A stretch of 64,000 nt of DNA from Thermocrispum municipale DSM 44069 (GTDB lineage Bacteria; Actinomycetota; Actinomycetes; Mycobacteriales; Pseudonocardiaceae), in NCBI RefSeq assembly GCF_000427825.1, contig NZ_ATYT01000009.1:1-64000 (forward strand), read 5' to 3'. The notes below the pieces were generated by a model. It saw only the letters and a program-made list of their open reading frames with translations, was not told the origin of the DNA and searched no databases. The position numbers were made by a program, and so were the translations under genes. This document shows positions 1 to 9,080 of this stretch, piece after piece; within the stretch, counting starts at the first letter, position 1, and each line of letters opens with the position of its first letter.

Positions 1-212
1 GCAACTGCTCCTCACGACTCGAGGGACCGGCCTTACCGCCCTCGGCAACCCCGGCCCGGCCGCCCTCGAGGAACTGGGCCTTCCACCGCGACACCGACTG
101 CTCCGAGACCTTGTTCCGCCGAGCGGCCTCGGCGATCGTCATCTCCCCGGACAGCACGCTCAGCACGATCCGGATCTTGTCCTCCACCGGGAACACCGGG
201 GGACGGCTCATC
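1..212 (-). CDS. IS3-family transposase OrfA (HTH), cut by window edge
   Basis: N-terminal 70 residues of an OrfA-type transposase subunit. The protein begins MSRPPVFPVEDKIRIVLSVL and contains the helix-turn-helix EMTIAEAARRNKVSEQSVSRW followed by KAQFLEGGRAG, typical of the HTH_Tnp_1 domain that binds IS terminal repeats. The start at 212 is chosen because a perfect AGGAGG (220-225) lies 7 bases upstream; an ATG at 218 is too close to it. The rest of OrfA and OrfB would lie left of the window, so completeness cannot be judged. It marks the arsenic region next to it as accessory DNA. Confidence 0.75.
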
Positions 213-292
213 GTCATACCTCCTGCTCAGGAACCTACATAACCCCTGAGCCACAAAGTCTGACGCGCGACACCAAGAACCAAGGAGTCCTC

Positions 293-706
293 GTGTCCTC
301 GACCCCCGAAGTGCTGTTCGTCTGCGTGCACAATGCGGGCCGATCCCAGATGGCCGCCGCGCTGCTGCACCACCGTGCCCAAGGTCGGGTCACCGTCCGT
401 TCCGCCGGCTCGGCACCGGCCGAGACGATCAACCCGGCGGTGGTGCTCGCGATGGCCGAACTCGGCCTTGACCTCTCCCAGGAGTTCCCCAAGCCCCTGA
501 CGACCGAGGCGGTCGAGGCCGCCGACGTCGTGATCACGATGGGCTGCGGGGATGCCTGCCCGGTCTTCCCCGGCAAGCGCTACCTCGACTGGGAACTCGA
601 CGACCCCGCCGGGAAGTCGGTCGAGGAGGTCCGCGCCATCCGCGACGAGATCGACCGCCGCGTGACCAGCCTGCTCGCCGAACTGGCACCGGAGGCCGCG
701 CGGTGA
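293..706 (+). CDS. arsC: Arsenate reductase, thioredoxin-coupled LMW-PTP type
   Basis: A 137-residue cytoplasmic arsenate reductase that converts arsenate to arsenite. The P-loop CVHNAGRS gives the CX5R signature (Cys11, Arg17), and GCGDACP supplies Cys85 and Cys89, the two further cysteines of the three-cysteine relay in the thioredoxin-coupled ArsC class. The mycothiol-dependent corynebacterial type lacks this pair. The GTG start at 293 has AAGGAG at 282-287. The stop overlaps the start of the thioredoxin reductase gene by 4 bases, so electron donor and enzyme are co-translated. The arsenite made here would be the substrate of the permease encoded convergently downstream. Confidence 0.92.
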   Translation: MSSTPEVLFVCVHNAGRSQMAAALLHHRAQGRVTVRSAGSAPAETINPAVVLAMAELGLDLSQEFPKPLTTEAVEAADVVITMGCGDACPVFPGKRYLDWELDDPAGKSVEEVRAIRDEIDRRVTSLLAELAPEAAR

Positions 707-1707
707 CGAGCGAGATCCGCAACCTGATCATCGTCGGCTCCGGCCCGGCCGGATACACCGCCGCCGTGTATGCCGCTCGGGCCGAACTCGAACCGCTCGT
801 GTTCGAGGGCACTCAGTTCGGTGGCGCGTTGATGACCACCACCGAGGTCGAGAACTACCCGGGCTTCCGTGACGGCATCATGGGTCCAGACCTCATGGAG
901 CAGATGCGCAACCAAGCCCAGCGCTTCGGTGCCGAACTGAGAACCGAGGACGTCGAGAACATCGACCTCAGCGGCGAGACGAAAACGGTCCTCGCCAATG
1001 GCGTCGAGTACCGGGCCAAGGCCATCATCCTCGCGATGGGCGCCGCCGCCCGCTACGTCGGAGTGCCCGGCGAGGAACGACTGCTCGGGCGCGGCGTTTC
1101 TTCCTGCGCCACCTGTGACGGGTTCTTCTTCCGTGACCAGGACATCGCCGTCGTGGGTGGCGGGGACTCGGCGATGGAGGAAGCGACCTTCCTGACCCGC
1201 TTCGCCCGCTCGGTGACGATCATCCACCGCCGTGAGGAGTTCCGTGCCTCCAAGATCATGCTCGAACGCGCCCGCGCGAACGAGAAGATCAAGTGGCGCA
1301 CCAACGCCGTCGTCACCGAGGTCGTCGGCGACACCGCGGTCACCGGGTTGAAGCTGCAGGACACAGTCACCGGTGCCGATTCCGAGCTTCCGGTCAGCGG
1401 CATGTTCGTCGCGATCGGGCATGACCCCCGCAGCGAACTGGTCCGCGACCAACTCGACGTCGACGACGAGAACTACGTCCTCGTACAACAGCCCACCACG
1501 CACACCGGAATCCCCGGCGTCTTCGCAGCGGGCGACCTGGTCGACAAGACCTACCGCCAGGCCATCACCGCGGCCGGCTCCGGCTGTGCGGCAGCCATCG
1601 ACGCCGAACGCTGGCTCGCCGAAGAAGAAGCGACCAACGCTGCGCACATTGCGCCCGAGCACACAGGCGGCGGATACATCACCGAGGTCGGCGCCGCCGC
1701 GCGTTGA
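703..1707 (+). CDS. arsT: Thioredoxin reductase of the arsenic cassette
   Basis: A 334-residue FAD/NADPH disulfide reductase. The FAD Rossmann motif GSGPAG is at about residues 12-17, the redox pair CATC at 135-138, the NADPH motif GGGDSA at 152-157 and the second FAD motif AAGD near residue 286. Length and order are those of bacterial TrxB. It starts with GTG inside the arsC stop (GTGA overlap). The same arsC-arsT pairing is known from Streptomyces ars operons, where ArsT with thioredoxin regenerates ArsC; I infer that role here. No thioredoxin gene lies beside it, so a chromosomal thioredoxin would be the intermediary. Confidence 0.9.
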   Translation: MTSEIRNLIIVGSGPAGYTAAVYAARAELEPLVFEGTQFGGALMTTTEVENYPGFRDGIMGPDLMEQMRNQAQRFGAELRTEDVENIDLSGETKTVLANGVEYRAKAIILAMGAAARYVGVPGEERLLGRGVSSCATCDGFFFRDQDIAVVGGGDSAMEEATFLTRFARSVTIIHRREEFRASKIMLERARANEKIKWRTNAVVTEVVGDTAVTGLKLQDTVTGADSELPVSGMFVAIGHDPRSELVRDQLDVDDENYVLVQQPTTHTGIPGVFAAGDLVDKTYRQAITAAGSGCAAAIDAERWLAEEEATNAAHIAPEHTGGGYITEVGAAAR

Positions 1708-1719
1708 CCTCCCGCCTCT

Positions 1720-1768
1720 CGTGGCCCTGATCCGGTCGGACCTTGATCCGTGCCGGGTCAGGGCCACG
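1720..1768. terminator. Bidirectional terminator between convergent ars genes
   Basis: Arms CGTGGCCCTGATCCGG (1720-1735) and CCGGGTCAGGGCCACG (1753-1768) pair over 16 positions with one mismatch around a 17-base loop. It lies between the stops of arsT (+) and the arsenite permease gene (-). There is no T-run, as is common in actinomycetes. Confidence 0.75.
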
Positions 1769-1841
1769 ATTCGTCTATTCGGCTGTCGGTTTGCTGCCCT
1801 GCCAGCAATGAGGTTCCGCTGCTCGTGGATGACGTCGGTCG

Positions 1842-2813
1842 TTAGCGGACGGGCAGGAGCCGGGGGATGGCTCTGACGTAGATCACCATGCCGATGACCT
1901 CGACGAGGGTCTGGGTGACCACGACGACCGCGGCGATGGCGAGCCTGTCCGGCAGTGCCAGCGCCAGCGGAAGGACAACTAGGGAGTTGCGCGTCGCGCC
2001 GGTGAACACGATGGCGCGGCCGTCGGGTCTGTTCAGGCGGAATAGGCGGTTGACGGCGAGACCTACGAAGGCCATGACGAGCAGGAAGAGCACGTAGAAG
2101 GGGACCACCTGGGCAACCTTGCCCAGGTGGTTGCCCAGCTTCGGCACCTGGGAGGCGACAACGGTCAGCAGGGTCGCGGCCATGAGCGGCACCATCGCCG
2201 TGCCCATCGCGTCGGCGGCTTTCCGGCCGACCGAGCGGCGGGCGGCCCAGGCTTGGGTGAGCCAGGCCAGCGTCAGCGGAATGACGATCAGCACGAGGAA
2301 CGCCTCGATGAACGGTCCGGGTTCGACGATGTCGGCCAGTTTCGAGCCCATGAACAGGTAGAGGTATCCCGGCAGGAGCACCATCTGGGCGAGCAGCAGC
2401 GGGGTGGCAGCCAGGAGCCGCTGACTGCTGCCGCCGGCCAGGGAACTGAACACGATCACGTAATCGACGCAGGGGGTGAGCAGCACCAACAGCACGCCCA
2501 TCCGCACGGCTTGATCAGCAGGTAGGAAGGCAAACATCGCGGCGACGACCAGCGGCACGACGAGGAAGTTGACCACCAGCACGGCCGTAAGAAACCGGCC
2601 GGCCCGCAGCGAGCGACCCAGTTCGGCGACGGGCACCTGCAAGAACGTCACGTACAGCAGAGCCGCGAGCACTGGGTTGATCGCGTGTTCCAGGCCCGGC
2701 CCGACGGTTGGGAGGGTCAAGCCCACGAGCGCTCCGGTCGCCATCGCCGCCACGTAGACCGCGACCTGGTGGCGCTCCATCGCCGCGACCAGACCGTGTG
2801 CTTGCTCCGACAC
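1842..2813 (-). CDS. Arsenite efflux permease (ACR3/bile-acid symporter superfamily)
   Basis: A 323-residue polytopic membrane protein with about ten hydrophobic segments. It carries LLTPCVDYVIVFSSLAGG, whose cysteine in the fourth membrane segment matches the conserved, functionally required cysteine of ACR3 arsenite exporters. The family is the bile acid/arsenite/riboflavin transporter clan. Next to arsC-arsT it most likely expels the arsenite they make. The GTG start at 2813 is chosen because AGGAGA (2821-2826) lies 7 bases upstream; in-frame ATGs further up lack a good site. The gene is downstream of the merR gene in the same direction (152-base gap), so regulation by that MerR is plausible. 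Confidence 0.82.
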   Translation of the reverse strand: MSEQAHGLVAAMERHQVAVYVAAMATGALVGLTLPTVGPGLEHAINPVLAALLYVTFLQVPVAELGRSLRAGRFLTAVLVVNFLVVPLVVAAMFAFLPADQAVRMGVLLVLLTPCVDYVIVFSSLAGGSSQRLLAATPLLLAQMVLLPGYLYLFMGSKLADIVEPGPFIEAFLVLIVIPLTLAWLTQAWAARRSVGRKAADAMGTAMVPLMAATLLTVVASQVPKLGNHLGKVAQVVPFYVLFLLVMAFVGLAVNRLFRLNRPDGRAIVFTGATRNSLVVLPLALALPDRLAIAAVVVVTQTLVEVIGMVIYVRAIPRLLPVR

Positions 2814-2965
2814 TGCGTTCTCTCCTGGCATATTCGGTCCTACCGGGGGGCCTGGACTGCATCTGGGTTCTGCTGTGTGTGAGCCCGCTGTCCTCCAGCC
2901 AGTCACAGCGTGCCGATGCGCCGCGCGATGGTCTCGACGTGGGGTGAGTGGGAATGCCGTGGCGA

Positions 2966-3736
2966 TCAGGTAGCTGGGCCGAACAGTTCGGCCAGCAGGT
3001 CTGCCGCCTCGGCTGGCGCGCGGACCTCTAGGTGGAGGTCAGGGCCGTCGAGGTGGAGACGGAAGTCGAAGAAGGGGCAGCACTGCTGCTCGGCGACGGC
3101 TAGTTCGGCGATGCGCGCGATGCGTTCGGCGGGCAAGGTCATTCGGAGCCCGTCGGCGATTGGTGTGCGTGTAGCGCCGTCCAGGGCCGCGTGCCAGGTG
3201 GCGGCCCGTGCGGTCATGTCGTCTCCAGTGAGTGAGCAGGCTACGGGCGCGGTCTGCCATCGCTCGGTTTCCTGCTCGGGAGTACGCCGGTTGAAGGTGA
3301 TCGCACCGCCTGTCGGCCCGGCGGGTCGGGGGCCGGTGAGGAACCCGCAGTGTGGATCGCATGGCTGGTCGCGGTCGGGCAGCGCGTCCAGGTGGTCCAG
3401 GGCGGCGTGCAGCGAGGCGGTGAAGACGGTCAGCTCGGCGACGCGCTGCTGAGCTTCGTCCAGACGCGCAGCGATCCGGGGCCGTAGATCAGCCTTGACC
3501 TCTTTGCAGGAGCCGGTCTCCCACACGGTGAGCATTTCGCTGATCTCCTCCAGCGGCAGCCCGAGGTGTTTGGCGGCGCCGATGAACGCCAGGCGTTCGA
3601 CGGCGTCCTCGCCGTACAAGCGGTAGCCAGCCGGGGTCCTCTCGGCGGGCAACAGCCCTGCGCCTTCATAAAAACGCAGCGTGGTCGCCGGGACGCCGCA
3701 GCGCTCGGCGAGCTGAGAGATCCGCATCGTGCTCAC
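2966..3736 (-). CDS. MerR-family metal(loid)-responsive regulator with C-terminal extension
   Basis: A 256-residue regulator. Residues 1-75 form a MerR winged helix (MRISQLAERCGVPATTLRFY), followed by a dimerisation helix. Cys77, Cys126 and Cys130 occupy the places of the MerR/ZntR metal-binding cysteines. A C-terminal domain not present in classical MerR (about 160-256) adds Cys167 and a CC pair at 219-220. It probably activates its own promoter and perhaps the downstream arsenite permease gene. GTG 3736 and ATG 3727 are both possible starts; the predicted transcription start falls at about 3737, so translation may be leaderless from 3736. The inducer cannot be told from sequence; arsenite, mercury or another soft metal are all possible. 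Confidence 0.82.
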   Translation of the reverse strand: MSTMRISQLAERCGVPATTLRFYEGAGLLPAERTPAGYRLYGEDAVERLAFIGAAKHLGLPLEEISEMLTVWETGSCKEVKADLRPRIAARLDEAQQRVAELTVFTASLHAALDHLDALPDRDQPCDPHCGFLTGPRPAGPTGGAITFNRRTPEQETERWQTAPVACSLTGDDMTARAATWHAALDGATRTPIADGLRMTLPAERIARIAELAVAEQQCCPFFDFRLHLDGPDLHLEVRAPAEAADLLAELFGPAT

Positions 3737-3743
3737 GCTCTTG

Positions 3744-3775
3744 ACGGTAAACCTTCAAGCCGACTCGAAGGTCAA
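3744..3775 (-). promoter_or_regulatory. MerR-type promoter/operator of the merR gene
   Basis: Read on the minus strand: -35 TTGACC (3770-3775), a 20-base spacer, -10 TACCGT (3744-3749). The elongated spacer holds an almost perfect dyad (3751-3772; half-sites ACCTTC and GAAGGT), the hallmark of MerR-activated promoters, where the regulator untwists an overlong spacer. The expected transcript start coincides with the merR start codon region. Confidence 0.8.
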
Positions 3776-3908
3776 GCGCGAGCGCTCGCCAGCCCCCTTC
3801 AGGCGATCGCGGCCCAAGGCGTTGGCCCGGCGCCTGCGGTCCGATAAGACCGCAGGCCAGGCGTCCGGTCGCGATCGGTTGATGGGCGTGACCCGGTCGG
3901 CTAGCTCC

Positions 3909-4709
3909 CTATTCCACCGCTGCCAGCGCCGCTCCGGGTTGGCGGTACTGGCGGATGTGGTGGGTGAGGGCGCGGGCTCGTGTTGAGCCGATGCTGAGCT
4001 TCCGGCGGAGAGTGTCGGCTGAGATCGGACGCTGGTGCAGGTTCCAGTGTTCGGCGTCGAGCCGGTATGCCTCCTCGCGCAGCGGATCATCATCCTCACC
4101 GTGCGGTACCTCTGAGCCAGCGTCGGCACTGTCGGCGCTGTGACCAGGCACGTTGTTCACCACTGTGCGCAGCGCTGGCACATCCTCAGCCTCGTCGGGA
4201 GCCTCCAGTGCCGGACTGTCCTTGCCCGAGTCCGCCGAATCCGGCTGCGCTGATCCGGCTTCGTCGGACTCGGGAACGGTCCCACTCGTCGTCTCCGCGC
4301 GGCGGCGCTTGAGTGCCTGGTTGAGGAGTTCGACTGACAGCAGCAGTGCCAGGGGTGGGCAGGCGGCTACGGCGATGGAGAAGGCGTTCAGCTCGGGTGC
4401 GGAGGCGATGTTGGCGCACAGCGACAACCCGATCCCGAGGGCAAACGAAAGCCACGCCTTCCACTGCCCGGTGGCGCAATGACGGTGACCAGCCTTCCAC
4501 AGCTCGATAGTGGCCATCGTCAACAAGCCATCAACGATAAGCGGCCAGAGGGTGGCGGTGGTCTCGTCGGCGCCAAACCGCAGGGCGAACTCACGGCCGT
4601 GCCGATAGGAGACGTAGGCCGCCGCCACGGCCACCAGCAGCGTGCACGCGCACTGCAGACGTAGTGATCGATCGGGGGGAGGCTGGAATGTGGCTGGCTC
4701 GGTGCGCAT
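3909..4709 (-). CDS. DUF2637 membrane protein (conjugative-element type)
   Basis: 266 residues. About four transmembrane helices occupy residues 20-135 (for example [21 protein letters not shown]). Then come an acidic, Ser/Asp/Glu-rich linker (140-205) and a C-terminal HTH-like segment, [23 protein letters not shown]2637 proteins are typical accessory genes of actinomycete integrative and conjugative elements and plasmids (SpdB-like). Its start codon shares one base with the stop of the upstream HTH gene at 4709, so the two form a unit. No replicase, FtsK-like transfer protein or integrase is visible nearby, so this is either the edge or a relic of an element. Confidence 0.72.
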   Translation of the reverse strand: MRTEPATFQPPPDRSLRLQCACTLLVAVAAAYVSYRHGREFALRFGADETTATLWPLIVDGLLTMATIELWKAGHRHCATGQWKAWLSFALGIGLSLCANIASAPELNAFSIAVAACPPLALLLSVELLNQALKRRRAETTSGTVPESDEAGSAQPDSADSGKDSPALEAPDEAEDVPALRTVVNNVPGHSADSADAGSEVPHGEDDDPLREEAYRLDAEHWNLHQRPISADTLRRKLSIGSTRARALTHHIRQYRQPGAALAAVE

Positions 4710-5185
4710 CAGACCTCACCTGCCCGAGGCTGTCCCTGGGTGTCGCGCATCATGACGCCCCGTTCGTGGAGGCGTTGGCGGACGGTGCCGGCGGCGACGC
4801 CCATGCGGTCGCCGATCCGGGCCAGCGACCACCTCTGGTTGTAGAGCCGGACGGCGTCGTCGATCTGTTCCTCGGACAGGCCGCGGCGACGCATCGGGAC
4901 ACCGTGGCGATGCAGGATCGCGCTGACAGTGCGGCGCTCGATGCCGAACTGATCACCCAGCTCGTAGACGGTGGCGCCCGACTTGTAGCCCTCGATCAGT
5001 TGCTGCACCTGGTCGTCGGGGAGGCGCCGGGTGCGGCCGGGCTTTGCCCGCTTCGGTGTCGGTTGGGGCGGTGTAGCCAGGTCCGGCAGCTTCGTTCGCA
5101 GCGTTTCCAGGGCGCTGACCTGGGCCTTTGTGTTCGAGTAAGCTCCCCTAACCTCCACCCGAACAAGCCTGATGAACGAGGCCAT
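4709..5185 (-). CDS. Double helix-turn-helix protein, recombinase-tail-like
   Basis: Two HTH motifs are visible, [21 protein letters not shown] and [21 protein letters not shown], separated by a basic [12 protein letters not shown] stretch. They resemble the C-terminal DNA-binding region of serine recombinases, but no catalytic domain precedes them. The reading frame is open up to 5254; ATG 5185 is used here without a convincing ribosome site, so the N-terminus is uncertain. It may be a stand-alone regulator of the element or the leftover tail of a recombinase. It is translationally coupled to the DUF2637 gene. Confidence 0.55.
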   Translation of the reverse strand: MASFIRLVRVEVRGAYSNTKAQVSALETLRTKLPDLATPPQPTPKRAKPGRTRRLPDDQVQQLIEGYKSGATVYELGDQFGIERRTVSAILHRHGVPMRRRGLSEEQIDDAVRLYNQRWSLARIGDRMGVAAGTVRQRLHERGVMMRDTQGQPRAGEV

Positions 5186-5209
5186 CCGCGGTTCGCGGGT
5201 GGCCTTTTT
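5180..5209 (+). terminator. Rho-independent terminator with no evident upstream gene
   Basis: GGCCATCCGCG (5180-5190), loop GTT, CGCGGGTGGCC (5194-5204), then TTTTT (5205-5209). It is oriented for plus-strand transcription, yet the DNA just upstream codes only on the minus strand. Confidence 0.7.
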
Positions 5210-5324
5210 CGTTCCTGGAGCCATCCGGTGCGATCTGCCGGCTGGGCGGCTCACTGATCATTCCGGCGCCACCCGAGCATCGACGTGGAAATCCAATTGA
5301 CGTCCGTCGGGATGCGACGGTCGA

Positions 5325-6233
5325 ATGACCGCGATGAGCACGACGCAGATGCACCCTGATCAGCTGTCCATCGACGAGGGGCTCGTCCAGCGCCTGATCG
5401 CCGCGCAGTTCCCGCAATGGGCGGACCTGTCCGTGGAGCGGGTTCCGTCCGGGGGCACGGTCAATGCTCTGTATCGGCTGGGCGACACCATGGTGGTGCG
5501 ACTGCCGTTGGTGACGGATGCCGCGGCGGATCTGGCGCGGGAGCTGGAGTGGCTGCCGCGTCTTGCGCCCCACCTGCCCGTCACCATCCCGCACGTGCTG
5601 GCGGTCGGGGAACCGACCGACGACTATCCCGCGCAGTGGGCGGTGTACCGCTGGCTGGACGGAAAGAACCCCGACCCGGACGCGCTGAGCAAACCGGCAC
5701 AGCTGGCCAGGGACCTGGGCGAGTTCGTCGTCGCCATGCGCAGTGTCACCCTGCCGGGCGCGCCGCGGGCCCACCGGGGCGGGCCACTCGCCTTGCTCGA
5801 CGAAGAGACACGGTCGGCCATCGAGGAGCTTCGTGGTCTTCCAGAGGAAAGCATCGACTGCGATGCGGCGACCGCGGCCTGGGAGCAGGCGCTGCGCGCC
5901 CCGGAATGGGACGGCCCACCGGTGTGGCTGCACGCCGACCTGCTGCCGGCCAACGTGCTCATCGCCGACGGCCGGTTGACGGCCGTGATCGATTTCGGCA
6001 CCACGGGGGCAGGCGACCCGGCCTGCGATCTCTTCCCGGCATGGACCCTGTTGCCCGCCGAGGCGCGGCAGACCTTTCGCCAGGTAGTGAACGTGGACGA
6101 CGCCACCTGGACCAGAGGCCGCGGCCGGGCGCTCTCCCAAGCCTTGATCGCGCTGCCCTACTACCGCGTCACCAACCCGGCGATGGCGCACAACGCCCGT
6201 CACGTGATCCGAGCGGTGCTGGAAGAGCTCTGA
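5325..6233 (+). CDS. Aminoglycoside-phosphotransferase-fold kinase
   Basis: A 302-residue APH-family protein. WLHADLLPANVLI carries the catalytic loop (His203, Asp205, Asn210) and VIDFGT the metal-binding Asp223. The N-terminal lobe contains GGTVNALYRLG, a nucleotide-binding loop-like segment. Family members phosphorylate aminoglycosides, macrolides, hygromycin or small metabolites; the substrate cannot be assigned. ATG 5325 and ATG 5334 are both possible starts, with only weak ribosome sites. It stands alone between the accessory region and a DUF4352 gene. A resistance role is possible but unproven. Confidence 0.8.
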   Translation: MTAMSTTQMHPDQLSIDEGLVQRLIAAQFPQWADLSVERVPSGGTVNALYRLGDTMVVRLPLVTDAAADLARELEWLPRLAPHLPVTIPHVLAVGEPTDDYPAQWAVYRWLDGKNPDPDALSKPAQLARDLGEFVVAMRSVTLPGAPRAHRGGPLALLDEETRSAIEELRGLPEESIDCDAATAAWEQALRAPEWDGPPVWLHADLLPANVLIADGRLTAVIDFGTTGAGDPACDLFPAWTLLPAEARQTFRQVVNVDDATWTRGRGRALSQALIALPYYRVTNPAMAHNARHVIRAVLEEL

Positions 6234-6546
6234 CAGCGCCCCGGACCGCCCACGACGGCGCCGACGACGAAGCCTTGCTGCCTCTGAAATTTCGCGCGGC
6301 TTGTGTGCGCATTTATTCGAGCCGAGGAAAAACGACAGGAAAGGCCCGACGAGGCCGGAACCCGAACACGGTGACCAGTCCGGCCACTCATCGGTCATAC
6401 ACAAAGTAGACGTCAGTCACCCTGAGTCGCCCATTGCGGTACTTCTCGGTGAGAGATCACCACAAAGCGCCGGAGGCCGGTAACTGTCGGCGGAAAAGCG
6501 GCGAATAAGTGGATGCGTCTCGATCCAGAGGAGAACCTGTTCCACG
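6234..6546. other. Intergenic stretch, nothing recognised
   Basis: About 310 bases between the APH-fold gene and the DUF4352 gene. It is less GC-rich than its surroundings. I see no convincing gene, hairpin or repeat; it presumably holds the promoter of the downstream gene. Confidence 0.6.
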
Positions 6547-7311
6547 ATGACCTATCCGCCGGGCCAGCACGGGCTGCCGCATCAGTCACACGGGCAGCCG
6601 AACCATCACCAATACGACCAGCAGAGCCAGCCACAGCAACCACCTGGATGGCAGCTACCACCTCCGCAGCAGCCACCCGGATGGCAGGCAGCACCCCCTC
6701 CGCCGCCGCAGCAATACGGATGGCAGCCCGCCCCACCACCAAGTCCGCAACCGGCCAACAAGGGCGGTAAAGCCGGAGGTGCCGTCGGCACGATCCTCGC
6801 CATCGTCGCGGCCGTCTGGCTCATCGGCCAAGCAGGCTCCGACTCCGACTCTTCATCGGCCGGCCCGGGCCAGGACACCGCCGCCGTCGACGAAGCATCC
6901 ACGGACAGCTCCGGACCTGCTCCGAAAGGCAGCGCGGTCCGCGACGGCAAATTCGAGTTCACCGCACGCAAGGTCGACTGTGGCAAACGTCGAATCGGCT
7001 CCGAATACCTCGACAAGCGGGCACAGGGTCAGTTCTGTCTCGTGCATGTCAAGGTCGCCAACATCGGGTCGGAGCCACAGCTGTTCGACGACTCCAACCA
7101 GAAAGCTCTCGACGCTTCCGGTAACGAGTACGCCGCGGACACCGAAGCCGGGATCTACCTGGAGAATTCAGAAGCGTTTCTGAACGAGATCAACCCTGGG
7201 AACAGCGTGAACGGCATCCTGGTGTTCGACGTGCCAAAGGGCACGAAGCTGACTGCGATGGAGTTTCACGACTCGCCTTTCAGCGGCGGCGCGCAAGTAT
7301 TGCTGCGCTAG
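6547..7311 (+). CDS. DUF4352 (telokin-like) cell-envelope protein with Pro/Gln-rich N-terminus
   Basis: 254 residues. The N-terminal 70 residues are rich in Pro, Gln, His and Trp, with repeated PPGWQ units, and are presumably cytoplasmic. A single membrane segment, GGAVGTILAIVAAVWLIGQA, follows at about 77-96, then a Ser/Asp/Thr linker and a C-terminal beta-sandwich (about 130-254) with the DUF4352 pattern FCLVHVKVANIG and NSVNGILVFDVP. Such proteins sit on the outer face of the actinobacterial membrane; their function is generally unknown. The start is supported by GAGGAG upstream. It appears monocistronic. Confidence 0.8.
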   Translation: MTYPPGQHGLPHQSHGQPNHHQYDQQSQPQQPPGWQLPPPQQPPGWQAAPPPPPQQYGWQPAPPPSPQPANKGGKAGGAVGTILAIVAAVWLIGQAGSDSDSSSAGPGQDTAAVDEASTDSSGPAPKGSAVRDGKFEFTARKVDCGKRRIGSEYLDKRAQGQFCLVHVKVANIGSEPQLFDDSNQKALDASGNEYAADTEAGIYLENSEAFLNEINPGNSVNGILVFDVPKGTKLTAMEFHDSPFSGGAQVLLR

Positions 7312-7520
7312 CTGACCGGTATTCTGCGGAGATCCCGGAACCGGCCTTCGATCTGCGAACATCGCGAGTCGAGGGCCGGGCCTCTGCCCCGACGACCACG
7401 TCGTCTGAACGGCATCGCGCGTCGGCGAGGCGGCAGGATCTGGCGCCTCACCCCGGGAAACCCGGCTGGGCCCGGACACTCCCGCGCGTGAGAACTTTCA
7501 GCATCGTCGTGTCCCCGCGG

Positions 7521-7559
7521 CGAACGCCCTCTGACCGCGACCGGGTCAGAGGGCGTTCG
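7521..7559. terminator. Terminator downstream of tctA
   Basis: A perfect 16-bp inverted repeat (CGAACGCCCTCTGACC at 7521-7536; its complement at 7544-7559) with a 7-base loop, located 10 bases past the tctA stop. No T-run follows. Confidence 0.75.
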
Positions 7560-7568
7560 TCGGGACGC

Positions 7569-9080
7569 TCAGCCGGCGTGCGAGTCCACCTTCGGCCGGG
7601 CGAACTTGCGCACCAGCCGCGCGATGAGCGGCCACAGCAAAATCGCCGCGATCACGCAATAGACCACGACGGAGAACGTGGTGTTCACCAGCCCACCGAG
7701 GTCACCGCCGGACAACTGCAACGCCCGCCGCAACTGGTTCTCCACGCTCGGGCCGAGGATCACCGCGATGATCGCGGGCAGCACCGGCAGCCCGAACCGG
7801 CGCATCATCAACCCGATCAGGCCGATGACCAGCAGCATCACCAGGTCCACCACGTCCGAGCTCACCGCGTAGGCACCCACACTGGCGAAGAACAGGATCC
7901 CGGCGTACAGGTACGGCCGCGGGATCCGCAGCAGCCTGGCCCACAGCGGCGCCAACGGCAGGTTCAGCAGCAGCAACAGCGTCAGCCCGATGAACAGGCT
8001 GGCGATCAACGCCCACACCAGCTCCGACTCCCGCTCGAACAACAGCGGACCGGGCTGGATGCCGTACTGCTGGAACGCGGCCAGCATCACCGCGGCCACC
8101 GCCGTGGTCGGCAGGCCGAGCGTGAGCATCGCGGTCAGTGTGCCCGCCGCCGACGCGCTGGCCGTCGACTCCGGGCCCGCCACACCTTCGATCGCGCCCT
8201 TGCCGAACTCGTCCTTGCGCCGCGACAGCCGCTTCTCCGTCACATACGACAGGAAGGTCGGGATCTCCGCCCCACCCGCGGGCACCGCACCGAACGGGAA
8301 CCCGATCACCGGACCGCGCAGCCACGGTTTCCACGAGCGCCGCACGTCGTCCCGGTTCAGCCACGGCCGCCCCACCGGGATCGGCTTGCCCGCGGTGCGC
8401 CGCAGATTCGCGGCGACCCACAGCGCCTCCCCCACGGCGAACAACCCGACGGCCACGACCACGACGTCGATGCCGTCGACCAGATGCAGCGACCCGAACG
8501 TCAGGCGCTGCTGCCCGGTGACCGGGTCGAGCCCGATCAATCCGATCGTCAGCCCGATGGCCAGCGAGGCGAACCCGCGCACCCGGGACTTGCCCAGCAC
8601 CGACGTCACGGCGATGAACGCCAGCAGCATCACCGCGACGAAGTCCGGCGCGCCGATGTTCACCGCGAAGTCGGCGACCAACGGCGCCAGCGCGACCAGC
8701 AAAATCGTTCCGACCATGCCGCCGACGAAATGTCCGATGGCCGCCGTGGCCAGCGCCTGCGCGCCGCGGCCTTTCTTCGCCATCGGATGGCCTTCGATGG
8801 CCGTCACCACCGCGGCCGTCTCCCCCGGCGTGTTCAACAGGATCGACGTGGTCGAACCGCCGAACATGCCGCCGTAGTAGATGCCGGCGAACATGATGAA
8901 CGCGCCGGTCGCCTCGATGCTGTAGGTGATCGGCAGCAGCAGCGCCACCGCCATAGCGGGCCCGATGCCGGGCAGCACCCCGATCGCCGTGCCGAGCAGC
9001 ACGCCCAGCGCGGCCAGCAGCAGGTGCTCGACAGTCAGCGCGGTGGCGAATCCGTCGAGCAGGTTGCTGAGCACGTCCAC
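7569..9080 (-). CDS. tctA: Tripartite tricarboxylate transporter, large permease subunit
   Basis: A 503-residue integral membrane protein of the TctA/DUF112 family. It has roughly a dozen hydrophobic helices and the family-typical segments [20 protein letters not shown] near the N-terminus and [19 protein letters not shown] in the second half. With TctB and the lipoprotein receptor TctC it forms a secondary, ion-driven importer for citrate or another carboxylate. The start directly follows the tctB stop. The facing two-component system is of the citrate/dicarboxylate-sensing class, which supports carboxylate uptake. The actual ligand is not predictable. Confidence 0.92.
   Translation of the reverse strand: MDVLSNLLDGFATALTVEHLLLAALGVLLGTAIGVLPGIGPAMAVALLLPITYSIEATGAFIMFAGIYYGGMFGGSTTSILLNTPGETAAVVTAIEGHPMAKKGRGAQALATAAIGHFVGGMVGTILLVALAPLVADFAVNIGAPDFVAVMLLAFIAVTSVLGKSRVRGFASLAIGLTIGLIGLDPVTGQQRLTFGSLHLVDGIDVVVVAVGLFAVGEALWVAANLRRTAGKPIPVGRPWLNRDDVRRSWKPWLRGPVIGFPFGAVPAGGAEIPTFLSYVTEKRLSRRKDEFGKGAIEGVAGPESTASASAAGTLTAMLTLGLPTTAVAAVMLAAFQQYGIQPGPLLFERESELVWALIASLFIGLTLLLLLNLPLAPLWARLLRIPRPYLYAGILFFASVGAYAVSSDVVDLVMLLVIGLIGLMMRRFGLPVLPAIIAVILGPSVENQLRRALQLSGGDLGGLVNTTFSVVVYCVIAAILLWPLIARLVRKFARPKVDSHAG

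Noticed and set aside
580-1767. Minus-strand frame opposite arsT
   Set aside because: The plus strand encodes an unmistakable thioredoxin reductase; the antisense product has no recognisable features.
5075-5160. tRNA-like sequence (GGGGCGG... TTCGAGT ... CTCCCC)
   Set aside because: Acceptor and T-stem do not pair properly and no anticodon arm can be folded. It is kept only as a possible att relic in the findings.
5325-6233. Specific aminoglycoside resistance gene name
   Set aside because: Catalytic motifs show the APH fold only; no substrate-specific residues could be recognised, so no resistance phenotype is claimed.
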